64,000 bases of DNA. Origin: Pontiella sp037132875. GTDB lineage: Bacteria > Verrucomicrobiota > Kiritimatiellia > Kiritimatiellales > Pontiellaceae. Shown here one piece after another: positions 9,353 to 18,527 of this stretch. The notes below the pieces were generated by a model. The model was not told the DNA's origin and searched no databases. It saw nothing but the letters and a program-made list of their open reading frames with translations. Within the stretch, counting starts at the first letter, position 1. Each line of letters starts with the position of its first letter. The translations under genes were made by a program, and so were the position numbers. The stretch covers positions 11,841 through 75,840 of the forward strand of contig JBAHZU010000130.1 in assembly GCA_037132875.1 (NCBI GenBank), given 5' to 3'.

Positions 9353-10213
9353 CTACAACGAGGAGCCTCGCCAATGTAACTTCTGGGCCAACACCGAGAA
9401 ATAGCTATGATCCTGAAGCTGCAAAAACTTAACCCGATGCGGGCTACGCTGAATTTCAATTCGGTCGCCGCGTTCAATCTTAAATTCATCCTGCCCATCA
9501 ATGGAAAGAATCAGTTCTTTGGCCGCATTCGCGACCTCAATCTCAATCAGGCTTTCATTCGGAACAATGAGCGGACGCGAGCTGAGCGTATGCGGACAAA
9601 TGACATTAATGCAAAAACCACCGACGCCCGGATGAAGAATTGGCCCCCCAGCTGAAAGCGAGTGCCCCGTACTCCCGGTAGGCGTCGAAACCATCATGCC
9701 ATCGCACATAAAGGTGCCCACTTGCTCCCCATCCACCACCAGCTTCAGGGTTACAATGCGCGAGGAAGCCCCCCACCCCAGAACGATATCATTCAACGAA
9801 TGCTCTTCCCCCAGTTGCACATCGCCCCGAAAAATACGACAATCTGCCACATCGCGCTCAGAGACTTTGTACGTTTTCTGGGCAATAACGTCCAAGGCTT
9901 GGAAGATTTCTGTATCGCCGACACTGGTTAAAAAACCTAGGCTACCCAAATTAATTCCCATGATTGGGATATTGGAGCCATGCAGCGCCCGCGCCGTATA
10001 AAGCACCGTACCATCGCCTCCCAGCGCCAAAGCCACATCCACTTTTTTCCCAAACTCGGATACCGGCAGATACTCCGCGCCAAGTTTTTCAGCCATATCA
10101 GCCCGTTCAGCAAATAGTTTAAATCCGTGCACATTGGCCCGCCTGCGCAACTCGCTCAGCACATGATCTGCCCGCGGGCGCTTCGTATTTACAATGACAC
10201 CGATTTTTTTCAT
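9353..10213 (-). CDS. nadK: NAD kinase
   Basis: Phosphorylates NAD to NADP in the cytoplasm using ATP or polyphosphate. The 286-residue protein has the family's GGDGT motif (residues 65-69, catalytic Asp), the NxLGxLGFLT segment (INLGSLGFLT) and TPTGSTGHSLSAGGP, where most homologues have TAY in place of TGH. SLND and the C-terminal SIDGQ segment are also present. Length is normal. The VanZ-like gene follows about 160 bp downstream on the same strand. Confidence 0.95.
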   Translation of the reverse strand: MKKIGVIVNTKRPRADHVLSELRRRANVHGFKLFAERADMAEKLGAEYLPVSEFGKKVDVALALGGDGTVLYTARALHGSNIPIMGINLGSLGFLTSVGDTEIFQALDVIAQKTYKVSERDVADCRIFRGDVQLGEEHSLNDIVLGWGASSRIVTLKLVVDGEQVGTFMCDGMMVSTPTGSTGHSLSAGGPILHPGVGGFCINVICPHTLSSRPLIVPNESLIEIEVANAAKELILSIDGQDEFKIERGDRIEIQRSPHRVKFLQLQDHSYFSVLAQKLHWRGSSL

Positions 10214-10262
10214 GCCCTAACCATAACTTTCTGTCCCGATCTTTCCAACCGCAACCATCCAC

Positions 10263-10291
10263 AAAAAAGGCGCCCCGAAGGACGCCTTTTT
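10263..10291 (-). terminator. Rho-independent terminator of pnp
   Basis: Read on the minus strand: stem GGCGTCC, TTCG tetraloop, GGGCGCC with one G-U pair, then six Ts. It sits just after the pnp stop, separated from it by the 15-bp palindrome. An A-run on the other side makes it partly bidirectional. Confidence 0.85.
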
Positions 10292-10295
10292 ACCA

Positions 10296-10310
10296 TTCCA
10301 ATGATTGGAA
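10296..10310. repeat. 15-bp palindrome TTCCAA-TGA-TTGGAA
   Basis: Perfect copy lying between the pnp stop codon and its terminator, 1 bp from the stop. Confidence 0.85.
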
Positions 10311-10311
10311 T

Positions 10312-12417
10312 TTATTCGCCCGCTTCAGCAGCGTCGTTCAACGCAGCTTTACGACTCAGACGAATACGGCCCTGGTTATCGATGTCGATACACTTCACCG
10401 TCATCGCATCACCCGGCTTGCAGATTGCATCCACAGAATCGATGCGCTCATTGGCCATTTCCGAGATATGAACCAAGCCTTCTTTGCCCGGCATGCATTC
10501 AACGAATGCACCGAAGTCCTTAACGGCAATTACTTTACCTTGGTACGTACGGCCAATTTCGATTTCCGCGGTCAGGGCATTCACTTCGCGAATCGCCGAT
10601 TCCATGGCATCGGCATCAATCGCAAAGATGTTCACCGTGCCGTCTTCCTGAATATCGATCTGAGCGCCAGTACTTTCCGTGATCGCGCGGATGTGCTTAC
10701 CGCCCGGTCCAATCAGTGCACCGATCTTTTCCGGATCGATCTTAACCGTGGTAATACGCGGTGCCGTCGCAGCCAACTCTTCACGTGGAGCAGCAATGAC
10801 TTTTTCCATGTCGTCCAGAATATCGCAACGTCCTTTACGAGCAATTTCCAGCGCTTCAGCAACCTGATCCCAATCCATACCATGGATTTTCAGATCCACT
10901 TGGAAACCGGTGATCCCCTTGCGAGTCCCAACGACTTTAAAGTCCATGTCGCCGCAATGATCTTCAACACCGAGGATGTCGATCACCTGAGTGGAAGAAC
11001 CATCAAGTCCAGTGAACAGACCCACAGAGATTCCCGCAACCGGAGCCGTCAGCGGAACACCCGCATCCATCAGGGCCAGACAACCGCCACACGCGGAGCC
11101 CATCGAGGAAGACCCGTTGGATCCCATCACTTCAGAAACCACACGTACGGTGTACGGGAAGTCTTTCGGCATAACAGGAGCGAGGGAACGCTCCGCCAGG
11201 TTACCATGGCCGATTTCGCGGCGGCTGGTCATACCCAAACGACCCACTTCACCCACGGAGTAAGGCGGGAAGTTGTAGTGCAGAATAAAGCTTTTTTCGT
11301 TAACGCCGCCAGTAACCGCATCAAAGCGCTGACCTTCTTTGCTGGTACCGAGGGTAACCGTACAAAGGGTCTGAGTTTCGCCACGGCCAAAGATAGCAGA
11401 ACCGTGCAATTGCGGGAGAACGCCAACTTGACAATCCAGGTCGCGAATTTCGAGCATACCGCGGCCACCGATACGGGTGCCGTCTTCGGTTACATTCAAA
11501 CGAACGGTTTCGATTTCCAGCGCATGGAAGGCGTGGAAATACTCGTCCTCCGTCATTTCTGAAAATTCAGATTCCATCTGCGATTTCAGCTCAGCTTTCA
11601 ACGCAGTCACAGCATCCTGCCGTTCCAGCTTGCCACCAATTTTCATCAGTTCTTTGAACTTTTCGCCAACGAGTTCGCGGGCTTTGTCCAACAGCGTGGT
11701 GTCTTTAGGTTCTGGAGCATAAACTTTTTCGTCCATGCCGAGGGCTTTACGGAGTTCGAGCTGTCCGTCAATAATCTTAACCACTTCAACGTGCGCGGTT
11801 TTCATGGCTTCGAGGAATTCTGCTTCAGGAACTTCCTGCGCAGAACCTTCGATCATCATGACTTTATCGCGGGCACCGCAATAGGTCAGGTCCAGATCGC
11901 TGTCGGCCAGCTGATCGTGGGTCGGGTTGACAATCCATTCGCCATCATTCCGGACAATACGAACGGCACCAATTGGGCCGTCAAATGGAAGATCGGTCAG
12001 CGTTAAAGCCGCAGAAGCCGCATTGACACTGAGGACGTCGGTGTCGAGTGTGCCATCACAGCTGAAAAGCATGTTGTTGATCTGAACTTCACGATGGAAG
12101 TCGTCTGGGAACAGGGTCCGAATCGGACGATCTGTAACCCGCATGGTGAGAATTTCCTTCTCAGAAGGACGAGCCTCACGTTTGATGTAGCCGCCCGGAA
12201 AACGACCGGCTGCATAAAACTTTTCGCGGTATTCTACCTGCAAGGGGAAAAAATCGCATCCCTCGCGAGGTTCTTTTGCTGCAGTCACGGCAGAGAAAAC
12301 AATATTTTCGCCGATACCGCACGTTACAGAACCATGGGCTTGCTTGGCCAGAAGGCCGGTTGCGAAGGTCATGGTCTTACCACCGACCTCGAATTCTACT
12401 TTAGTTGTACCCTTCAT
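10312..12417 (-). CDS. pnp: Polyribonucleotide nucleotidyltransferase (PNPase)
   Basis: Phosphorolytic 3'-5' exoribonuclease of the RNA degradosome. The 701 residues contain two RNase PH domains (about 1-140 and 320-550), a KH domain near 560-620 with the GPGGKHI loop, and a C-terminal S1 domain (GRTYQGKVIAVKDFGAFVECMPGKEGLVHISE). Highly conserved stretches such as PGGYIKREARPSEKEIL and SNGSSSMGSACGG leave no doubt. It lies downstream of rpsO, the classic rpsO-pnp arrangement, with a hairpin in the 160-bp gap. The ribosome site is weak, consistent with translational control, though this is inference. Confidence 0.97.
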   Translation of the reverse strand: MKGTTKVEFEVGGKTMTFATGLLAKQAHGSVTCGIGENIVFSAVTAAKEPREGCDFFPLQVEYREKFYAAGRFPGGYIKREARPSEKEILTMRVTDRPIRTLFPDDFHREVQINNMLFSCDGTLDTDVLSVNAASAALTLTDLPFDGPIGAVRIVRNDGEWIVNPTHDQLADSDLDLTYCGARDKVMMIEGSAQEVPEAEFLEAMKTAHVEVVKIIDGQLELRKALGMDEKVYAPEPKDTTLLDKARELVGEKFKELMKIGGKLERQDAVTALKAELKSQMESEFSEMTEDEYFHAFHALEIETVRLNVTEDGTRIGGRGMLEIRDLDCQVGVLPQLHGSAIFGRGETQTLCTVTLGTSKEGQRFDAVTGGVNEKSFILHYNFPPYSVGEVGRLGMTSRREIGHGNLAERSLAPVMPKDFPYTVRVVSEVMGSNGSSSMGSACGGCLALMDAGVPLTAPVAGISVGLFTGLDGSSTQVIDILGVEDHCGDMDFKVVGTRKGITGFQVDLKIHGMDWDQVAEALEIARKGRCDILDDMEKVIAAPREELAATAPRITTVKIDPEKIGALIGPGGKHIRAITESTGAQIDIQEDGTVNIFAIDADAMESAIREVNALTAEIEIGRTYQGKVIAVKDFGAFVECMPGKEGLVHISEMANERIDSVDAICKPGDAMTVKCIDIDNQGRIRLSRKAALNDAAEAGE

Positions 12418-12512
12418 AACTATAATTGCGCCCTTATATTATTCAGTTTCTGAAGAGCGCACCTTTCCTTGGTTGTTGGCCACCACCCTGGCGGCGTTTA
12501 TAAACGAAGCAA

Positions 12513-12535
12513 GCCCTTTACTTGTGATAAAGGGC
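12513..12535 (-). promoter_or_regulatory. Hairpin between rpsO and pnp (candidate RNase processing site)
   Basis: Perfect 8-bp stem GCCCTTTA/TAAAGGGC with a 7-nt loop and no following T-run, so not a simple terminator. In Escherichia coli the same intergenic position holds an RNase III hairpin that controls pnp by autoregulation. A similar role here is inference from position. Confidence 0.5.
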
Positions 12536-12577
12536 ATACATACGAATTACGGATTATTGAACATCCGGTCAAACGAC

Positions 12578-12841
12578 TTATTTACGAAGACCCAGTTTAG
12601 CAATCAGATCTTTATACCGTGCATCGTCTTTTTTCTGCAAAAAGGAAAGCAGTTTGCGGCGTTTATTAACCATCATGATGAGGCCGCGGCGCGAACTGTG
12701 ATCTTTCTTGTGACCTTTAAGGTGCTCGGTCAATTCTTTGATGCGGGCAGACAGAAGCGCAACCTGAACCTCTACGGAACCGGTGTCCTGCTCTCCACGC
12801 TTGAATTCGTTTTTAATTTCAGCTTTTACTACTTGATCCAT
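12578..12841 (-). CDS. rpsO: 30S ribosomal protein S15
   Basis: An 87-residue primary 16S rRNA-binding protein of the small subunit. The sequence has the S15 core: GSVEVQVALLSARIKELTEHLK, HKKDHSSRRGL and KRRKLLSFLQ. Length is standard. It has an AGGAGT ribosome site upstream of the ATG and a strong promoter at 12891-12919. pnp follows on the same strand. Confidence 0.98.
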   Translation of the reverse strand: MDQVVKAEIKNEFKRGEQDTGSVEVQVALLSARIKELTEHLKGHKKDHSSRRGLIMMVNKRRKLLSFLQKKDDARYKDLIAKLGLRK

Positions 12842-13333
12842 CGGTATGGACTCCTAGTTATTAAAGTTCTCTCTCAAAAGTAAGAGCGGGACTATACGGA
12901 CCACCCCTCTCCATGTAAAGCACAGTTTTCGCAGGTTTTTACGCCTATTTTTCAGGGGCTAAAAATACGTTTTCCAATCCATGGAACCGCCCCTTTCCGA
13001 ATCCTGTTGGGCCAGGGCCCGATCCCCCAAGCACATCGTCATCATTTTACACCTTAAGTTTCAACGGGCATCGAGAACATCCGCACTTTTTCAGGGTGAG
13101 TTATATCGTGCTCGGCAGAGATTTCGGGCGGGCGGATTGGTTTCATGGCCTCGACGGGTTGATCCCCTCGGAGCAAACATCTGCGCCGTCAGGACCCCAA
13201 TCTCACATCTGCAACCAACTGGATAACACTTTTTTAGATTCGCGCGAACCCACTCCGTGGAATGCGAGGCCGATAAGAGGATCTCACGAAACGTAAACAA
13301 CCATCAATCATCCGAACCCTTTCAGGCGAGGCC
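12842..13333. other. Intergenic region with rpsO promoter
   Basis: About 490 bp between rpsO and the GreA/B-like gene. The part next to rpsO holds its promoter and a one-mismatch copy of the 15-bp palindrome (12972-12986). I see no convincing gene in the rest; short open frames there lack ribosome sites and known motifs. Confidence 0.5.
12891..12919 (-). promoter_or_regulatory. Sigma-70-type promoter of rpsO-pnp
   Basis: On the minus strand TTTACA, a 17-bp spacer, then TATAGT. Both hexamers match five of six consensus positions. The predicted transcript begins near 12884, giving a leader of about 40 nt before rpsO. Confidence 0.75.
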
Positions 13334-13801
13334 TTAGCTCACAGAAAGAATCGTTCCTTCCATACCCGCCCGAAAAGAATAGGTCGACCCCTCGATCTTC
13401 CCCTTCAGCACTTCGCCCACGGGCGATTCCGGCGTGATCACAGTAATTTCGCGACCATCCACCTCAACTTCAGTGCCACCCCCGCAATACAACAGGAAGA
13501 ACACATCGGTATAGCCATCGGTCTCCGTTTCAATCAACGCGCCCACATCGATGGCCCGTCCGGCATAATCTGCCGCCACGAAGGTCCGCAGATCATCCAC
13601 CTGCCCCGCCAACTTTTCAAACTGTTGCGCCAGACCGCGCGCGAGGTAGGATTGCTCCAGCCCACACGTATCCCACTTGGTCTCCGCCTTCGATTCTGCA
13701 TGCGTCGCCCCTTCGGCCGCCATGGCCTGCCCCTTCAGCTGACGCCGCAATTCCTCTTCCAATGATTGGAAAACCGCTTTAAAAATTTTTCTCTTATCCA
13801 T
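13334..13801 (-). CDS. GreA/GreB C-terminal-domain-like protein
   Basis: About 155 residues. The N-terminal half is charged and helical (KIFKAVFQSLEEELRRQLKG...), and the C-terminal third matches the GreA/GreB FKBP-like domain (ITVITPESPVGEVLKGKIEGSTYSFRAG). Gre factors rescue backtracked RNA polymerase through acidic residues at the coiled-coil tip, but this N-terminus is shorter and not clearly the Gre hairpin. It may be a Gre-like RNA-polymerase-binding factor with another task. The start at 13801 (MDKRKIF) is chosen because the upstream extension is not protein-like. A palindrome copy is embedded in codons for FQSLE. Confidence 0.7.
   Translation of the reverse strand: MDKRKIFKAVFQSLEEELRRQLKGQAMAAEGATHAESKAETKWDTCGLEQSYLARGLAQQFEKLAGQVDDLRTFVAADYAGRAIDVGALIETETDGYTDVFFLLYCGGGTEVEVDGREITVITPESPVGEVLKGKIEGSTYSFRAGMEGTILSVS
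13757..13771. repeat. 15-bp palindrome TTCCAA-TGA-TTGGAA
   Basis: Perfect copy inside the GreA/B-like coding region, read there as F-Q-S-L-E. Confidence 0.85.
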
Positions 13802-13887
13802 AATAGAGATAGAAAATACACATCTCGGGCGCATTACGAAACCGTAATAAGTAAGAGGATGCATTCCTCTCCGAAAAATCCACGGCG

Positions 13888-13916
13888 TTGAATCGGTTAA
13901 ATGACAGAACTGTAAT
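13888..13916 (+). promoter_or_regulatory. Promoter of the EF-hand protein gene
   Basis: TTGAAT, a 17-bp spacer, then TGTAAT. It predicts a start near 13923 and a leader of about 90 nt before the ATG at 14012. Confidence 0.6.
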
Positions 13917-14011
13917 CTTATTCTATCCAATAAAATGTCATCTCCCAGCGTTTGGCTTCTAACAATACGAAAATCGTTAACAGGCTGCACCGTAACTAAA
14001 GGAGATACACC

Positions 14012-14317
14012 ATGAAAAAACTAATCACACTCGCAGTTATTCTCACCACCGCGGCATTTGCCCAGGCTGAAGAAACCGAGCAGCAGGAAAAAGGAACGCG
14101 CGGCCCTAAAGGACCAATCACCATCGAACAGTTTGTTGAGCGCGGACAAGCGCGCGCTGAAAGACGAGGGGTTGAATTTGACGAAGACGCGGCACGAGCC
14201 AAATTTGCAGAACTCGATGTCGATGGCGATGGCGAACTCTCCAAAGAAGAAGCCCCTAAGCGTAGAGGCAAAAAAGGGCCTAAAAAAACCGACGAATCCA
14301 CCGACGCCGCTGAATAA
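14012..14317 (+). CDS. Small exported EF-hand protein
   Basis: A 101-residue protein with a clear signal peptide (MKKLITLAVILTTAAFAQA) and one canonical EF-hand loop at residues 69-80 (D-V-D-G-D-G-E-L-S-K-E-E), so it probably binds calcium outside the cytoplasm. The mature part is rich in Lys, Arg and Glu, and ends in a basic then acidic tail. The gene is a self-contained unit with promoter at 13888, an AAAGGAGAT ribosome site and a strong terminator. Similar short EF-hand proteins are common in PVC bacteria but their roles are unknown. Confidence 0.82.
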   Translation: MKKLITLAVILTTAAFAQAEETEQQEKGTRGPKGPITIEQFVERGQARAERRGVEFDEDAARAKFAELDVDGDGELSKEEAPKRRGKKGPKKTDESTDAAE

Positions 14318-14335
14318 TTCAGCCCCTACTCACCA

Positions 14336-14367
14336 AATCCGGGATATCGCATCCCGGATTTTTTTTT
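14336..14367 (+). terminator. Rho-independent terminator of the EF-hand gene
   Basis: Ten-base perfect stem AATCCGGGAT/ATCCCGGATT around a 5-nt loop, followed by a run of Ts. Confidence 0.93.
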
Positions 14368-14632
14368 GCCCCGCCATCTGCCCGACTCCCTTCTTAGATT
14401 CTTTTCAACTATAGCTCATTCCGCAAAAAACGAACAAAATACGACCGACTTGGGGTGCTAAACATGACGGGAAAAAACGCGATTCGGAGTCGTTGCATCA
14501 TCCCCCGAATTAAAAACATCCGCAATAACCCCGCGAATCGGGGTCGACCTGCCGGAATGAGTGGGATAGATTAACTCGTTACTCTAACCCTACTCACACG
14601 CCATGAATTGGCCCCCATTTGGATTGCGGATC

Positions 14633-15130
14633 ATGAGATTTGAACATATACGACACAAACCCCCGCGTGAACTCGCAGAACCTCGGCCGCTCATTGTGGC
14701 GTGTAGCCCTTTACGCAGCAATGCGAACCTTTCCACGATTTTTCGCACGGCAGGATGCTGCGGGGTTCAGGAAGTCATTGCCACGGGCCAGGCCAAGCTG
14801 GTGAACAAAATCGCACGCGATGGAGCCGAACGCGTAAAACTGACGGTCAAAAATAGTCTTCCGCCGGTTCTTAAAAAACTAAAGCAACAGGGCTATGTTC
14901 TCGTGGGTTTGGAACAAACCACGAACTCCACTCAACTTTCGGACTATGCCTTCCCCAAAAAGACGGCGCTGATCATCGGTTCCGAACGGGAAGGATTGGC
15001 CGACGCCTGTTTGGCCCTGCTGGATGCCGTGGTTGAGATCCCCGTCTGGGGCATGCCTTTTTCTTATAACGCCGCGACCGCAACCTCGCTCGCGCTCTAC
15101 GAATATTGCCGGCAATATCCCGACGGTTGA
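14633..15130 (+). CDS. TrmH/SpoU-family RNA 2'-O-methyltransferase
   Basis: About 165 residues forming a SPOUT knot domain that uses SAM to methylate ribose in tRNA or rRNA. The three motifs are present: N-x-x-x-I-F-R-T-A (NLSTIFRTAGCCG), IIGSEREGL, and VEIPVWGMPFSYNAATATSLALYE. There is no extra N-terminal RNA-binding domain, so it is a minimal TrmL/TrmH-like enzyme and the target cannot be named. The ATG at 14633 has GCGGAT upstream; an ATG ten codons earlier at 14603 has no ribosome site. Confidence 0.85.
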   Translation: MRFEHIRHKPPRELAEPRPLIVACSPLRSNANLSTIFRTAGCCGVQEVIATGQAKLVNKIARDGAERVKLTVKNSLPPVLKKLKQQGYVLVGLEQTTNSTQLSDYAFPKKTALIIGSEREGLADACLALLDAVVEIPVWGMPFSYNAATATSLALYEYCRQYPDG

Positions 15131-15279
15131 TTTTTGGAAAAATCAGGGCGTGATAAAATAATCATCCCCATCCGCTGCTCACAAAATAACTCTTCCAACG
15201 CTGCGGAGATACCGACCGAATCAGAAACATCTGGCGTGCGGCCCTTGCGGAACCGCTCAACCAGACCCTTTTCCGTGGC

Positions 15280-16242
15280 TTATTTGGTGGGAACCGATGT
15301 TTTAAGAACGATGCACCCTTCTGCGCTCAACGAATAGCGGCCAAGGGATGCAGGAATCAGAATCGAAGTTCCTTTCGCAACATCCTCAACAGAACCGTCT
15401 GCATAGGTTATTTTGAAGGCCCCATCTGCTGAAAAAAGAACATGGAACGTTGAACCATCGGCCACCTGTGTCAGTTCTTTTTCAACCAAGAGCTCTTCCA
15501 GAATAAAATAGTCGGAACTGCAAATGTTTCGAATATTGGAACCGGTGTCGGTCGGGGTACACACGGGATTCCCGGTGTCTTCAAAATCGATAACCTGCAG
15601 CGCTTTATCCACATGCAGCTCGCGCGGCTGGCCATCATTTCCAACGCGGCCCCAATCATATACGCGATACGTTGTATTGGAGTTTTGCTGAATCTCCAGA
15701 ATCAGGCATCCGGCATCAATGGCATGCACCCGACCGCCAGGAACAAAGGCCGCGCCGCCCTTTTCGGCCGGCACAGCATGAAGAATTTCTTCAAAGGATT
15801 CGTCTTCGATGGCCTTCATGAAATCGGCGCGCGTGGTACCCTGTTTCAGACCGCAATAAATCTGCGAAGGCTCTTCATTGAGGAAATACCACATTTCGGT
15901 TTTCGGCTCGCCCTGCACCTCTTCAGCATTTCCATTATTTGGATGCACCTGAACGCTCAGTGGCTGTGCGGCATCAATCAGCTTAATCAGCAAAGGAAAG
16001 TCGGTGCCTTCCACAGAAGTGCCTAAAATTTCCGCACCCGCCTCCGCCAACACCTGCGACAAGGTCTTCCCTGAAAATGCGCCATTCGCAACCACGCTCT
16101 CCCCATCTGGATGGGTGGACACTTCCCAAGACTCCGCATAGATGCCTTCTGGTGCCTCGCGGTCGAACATCGCGGGTAAGCGAGTATTCCCCCATGGGTA
16201 ATCCTTATACACAGGTTTAAATTTAAGTGGATACAGATGCAT
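15280..16242 (-). CDS. manA: Mannose-6-phosphate isomerase, class I
   Basis: Zinc enzyme interconverting mannose-6-phosphate and fructose-6-phosphate. The 320 residues correspond to the short Gram-positive-like form. Zinc ligands are visible in SVQVHPN (Gln and His), KTEMWY (Glu) and GGRVHAI (His). It starts MHLYPLKFKPVYKDYPWG, and YPWG is characteristic. It lies downstream of transketolase on the same strand, but a terminator in the gap (16365-16390) makes it partly or wholly a separate transcription unit. It would feed mannose into central metabolism. Confidence 0.93.
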   Translation of the reverse strand: MHLYPLKFKPVYKDYPWGNTRLPAMFDREAPEGIYAESWEVSTHPDGESVVANGAFSGKTLSQVLAEAGAEILGTSVEGTDFPLLIKLIDAAQPLSVQVHPNNGNAEEVQGEPKTEMWYFLNEEPSQIYCGLKQGTTRADFMKAIEDESFEEILHAVPAEKGGAAFVPGGRVHAIDAGCLILEIQQNSNTTYRVYDWGRVGNDGQPRELHVDKALQVIDFEDTGNPVCTPTDTGSNIRNICSSDYFILEELLVEKELTQVADGSTFHVLFSADGAFKITYADGSVEDVAKGTSILIPASLGRYSLSAEGCIVLKTSVPTK

Positions 16243-16364
16243 GATTTGATGCCCTTATAATTAAGTCAGTTAGACCGATGATTTAGCAGATTAACCTAGC
16301 ACACCTCGGGAGCGCGCGCGCGGGTAGTTTTTAACATTTTGCTCAGTAGCCGGGTCGCAACAGC

Positions 16365-16390
16365 AAAAAAGAGCCCCGAAAACGAGGCTC
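16365..16390 (-). terminator. Rho-independent terminator after transketolase
   Basis: On the minus strand GAGCCTCG, TTTT loop, CGGGGCTC with one G-U pair, then six Ts. It lies about 60 bp after the tkt stop and separates the big operon from manA. Confidence 0.85.
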
Positions 16391-16452
16391 TCAAAGCTAC
16401 CCATCTAAAAAGAAGGGGAAGCCACAAAGGGCCCCCACGCAATTTTCAGTGG

Positions 16453-18429
16453 TTATCCAAGCAATTCCTTGGCTTTCGTGTACACATTATCCGCCGTGAA
16501 ACCAAACTTCTCAGCGAGCAATCCCCCCGGAGCAGAAGCGCCGAACGTATCCTTGCAGATGCTTACGCCGTGGCGTCCAATGTATTTTTCCCAACCATAG
16601 GAGGTGCCAGCTTCCACCACCATACGTTTGCTGCAGGCATCCGCCATCACTTCGTCCTGATAGGCTTCATCCTGAGCTTCAAACAGTTCGCGGGACGGCA
16701 TGCTGACCACACGCACATTCGTGCCTTCGGCAGCAATTTTCTCAGCGGCATCCAGGGTGATTTTCACTTCGGAACCAGTGGCAATCATCAGTAGGTCTGG
16801 CGTGCCTTCTCCACTCTGGAACATGGTGTAGGCTCCTTTAGAAAGGCTATCCATATTATATTTTTCGCGATCAAGCACATCAAGGTTCTGACGTGTTAAA
16901 CACAGAACGGTTGGGCCGGATGTGTTTTTGAGCGCGGCATTCCATGCGCAACCCGTTTCTTTTGGATCGCTTGGGCGAATAACCGTCACGTTAGGCATCA
17001 TGCGCAAACTGCTGATGGTCTCGATGGGCTGATGAGTCGGGCCATCTTCGCCCACCCAGAAGCTATCATGTGTAAGCACATAGATGACCGGAAGGTTCAT
17101 CAGAGCAGCCACCCGAAGAGTCGGGCGGAGGTAGTCGGCAAAGACCATGAACGTGGCCCCATAAATACGGAAGCCGCCATGAAGCTGAATCCCATTCATG
17201 ATGGCACCCATTCCAATCTCACGTACGCCGTAGTGGAAGTTACGCCCTTCAAAGGCATCTTTCCCAATATCGGAGTAGTCTTTCAGATAGGTGTTGTTTG
17301 AACCGGCGAGGTCCGCAGATCCGCCGACCAAGAAGGGCAACTCTTTTGCGAGTTCCTGCAGCACGTTTCCTGATGCGGCACGGGTGGCGAGTGCTTTTTC
17401 AAAGATCGGCATCTTTTCAACAAGGTCAGCCGGAATTTCTTGTTTCATGTGCACATCCCACTGAGCGGAGAGCGCAGCGTTTTCAGTGCGCCATGCCGAA
17501 AAGTCGGCCTTCCAAGTGGTTTCAACCTGTTTCATTTCGTCAAGACGAGCCGCGAAAATATCGCGCACTTCTTGCGGAACACAGAATTTTTCTTCGGAAA
17601 TGCCGAGTGCTTTTTTGGTGAGCAGAATTTCTTCTTCACCCAACGGAGCCCCATGTGCATCGTGAGAACCCTCTTTATTCGGGGAACCAAAACCAATTTT
17701 AGTTTTGCAGACAATGAACGATGGTTTTTCGGTTTCAGCCTGAGCCGCTTCAATGGCCGCCTGAATTTCCTCGTGATTGTGTCCATCCACGGTTTGAACA
17801 TGCCAATGATACGCTTCCATACGCTTAACGACATCGTCGGAGTAGGTGATGCGCACATCGCCTTCAATGGAGATGAAGTTTTCGTCGTAGAACACCACCA
17901 TTTTTCCTAGCCCGTGATTTCCGGCGAGGGAGAAAACTTCATTCGAAATGCCTTCTTCCAGTTCGCCTTCCGAACAGATGACATACGTATAGTGGTCAAC
18001 TATTTTTTTAGATTCGGTATTGAAACGGGCGGCCAGCATTTCTTCGGCAATCGCCATTCCAACGCCATTTCCGAGCCCTTGGCCGAGTGGGCCCGTCGTG
18101 GATTCCACGCCTACGGTGTGGCCGTATTCCGGATGGCCAGCCGTTTTGCTGTTCCATTGGCGGAAGTTTTTGAGTTCTTCAATCGGCAGATCATAGCCGG
18201 AGAGATGAAGTAGGCTATAGATCAACATGGATCCATGGCCGCAAGAAAGAATAAAGCGGTCGCGGTCGACCCACTCTGGGTTTTCCGGGTTGTGTTTCAG
18301 ATACTGGCTCCACAGTACCGCGGCCACATCGGCCATGCCCATTGGCATGCCTGGATGTCCTGAATTCGCGGCTTGAACACCGTCCATTGAGAGTCCGCGA
18401 ATCGTATTCGCAATAAGATTAAGGTTCAT
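16453..18429 (-). CDS. tkt: Transketolase
   Basis: Thiamine-diphosphate enzyme of the non-oxidative pentose phosphate pathway. It is 658 residues, the standard length. Key blocks are AANSGHPGMPMGMADVA, STTGPLGQGLGNGVG, the ThDP-binding segment CSEGELEEGISNEV (usually GDGCxxEG), and HDSFWVGEDGPTHQP of the pyrimidine domain. The start is set at the ATG at 18429, with GGGGA upstream; the frame extends 50 codons further but that part is not transketolase. It follows two polyol-phosphate-type dehydrogenase genes, implying a pentose or hexose phosphate product. Confidence 0.95.
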   Translation of the reverse strand: MNLNLIANTIRGLSMDGVQAANSGHPGMPMGMADVAAVLWSQYLKHNPENPEWVDRDRFILSCGHGSMLIYSLLHLSGYDLPIEELKNFRQWNSKTAGHPEYGHTVGVESTTGPLGQGLGNGVGMAIAEEMLAARFNTESKKIVDHYTYVICSEGELEEGISNEVFSLAGNHGLGKMVVFYDENFISIEGDVRITYSDDVVKRMEAYHWHVQTVDGHNHEEIQAAIEAAQAETEKPSFIVCKTKIGFGSPNKEGSHDAHGAPLGEEEILLTKKALGISEEKFCVPQEVRDIFAARLDEMKQVETTWKADFSAWRTENAALSAQWDVHMKQEIPADLVEKMPIFEKALATRAASGNVLQELAKELPFLVGGSADLAGSNNTYLKDYSDIGKDAFEGRNFHYGVREIGMGAIMNGIQLHGGFRIYGATFMVFADYLRPTLRVAALMNLPVIYVLTHDSFWVGEDGPTHQPIETISSLRMMPNVTVIRPSDPKETGCAWNAALKNTSGPTVLCLTRQNLDVLDREKYNMDSLSKGAYTMFQSGEGTPDLLMIATGSEVKITLDAAEKIAAEGTNVRVVSMPSRELFEAQDEAYQDEVMADACSKRMVVEAGTSYGWEKYIGRHGVSICKDTFGASAPGGLLAEKFGFTADNVYTKAKELLG

Positions 18430-18527
18430 GATTTTCCCCTGGGTTAATATTGGATATTTAAATGGATTAAGTTGGAAGAGGGAGTTTCTAACATAAACCC
18501 ACCCTTCCAACAATCCAACCTTCCGAC

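Noticed and set aside
10468..11562. 364-codon plus-strand open frame
   Set aside because: Antisense to pnp; repetitive low-complexity translation with no family features.
13091..13300. Possible gene in the rpsO upstream gap
   Set aside because: Frames on both strands lack ribosome sites; no known RNA (tmRNA, SRP, 6S) could be matched.
15128..15145. Inverted repeat TGATTTTT-GG-AAAAATCA at the end of the SpoU gene
   Set aside because: A 2-nt loop cannot form and the arms are AT-rich; not a convincing terminator.
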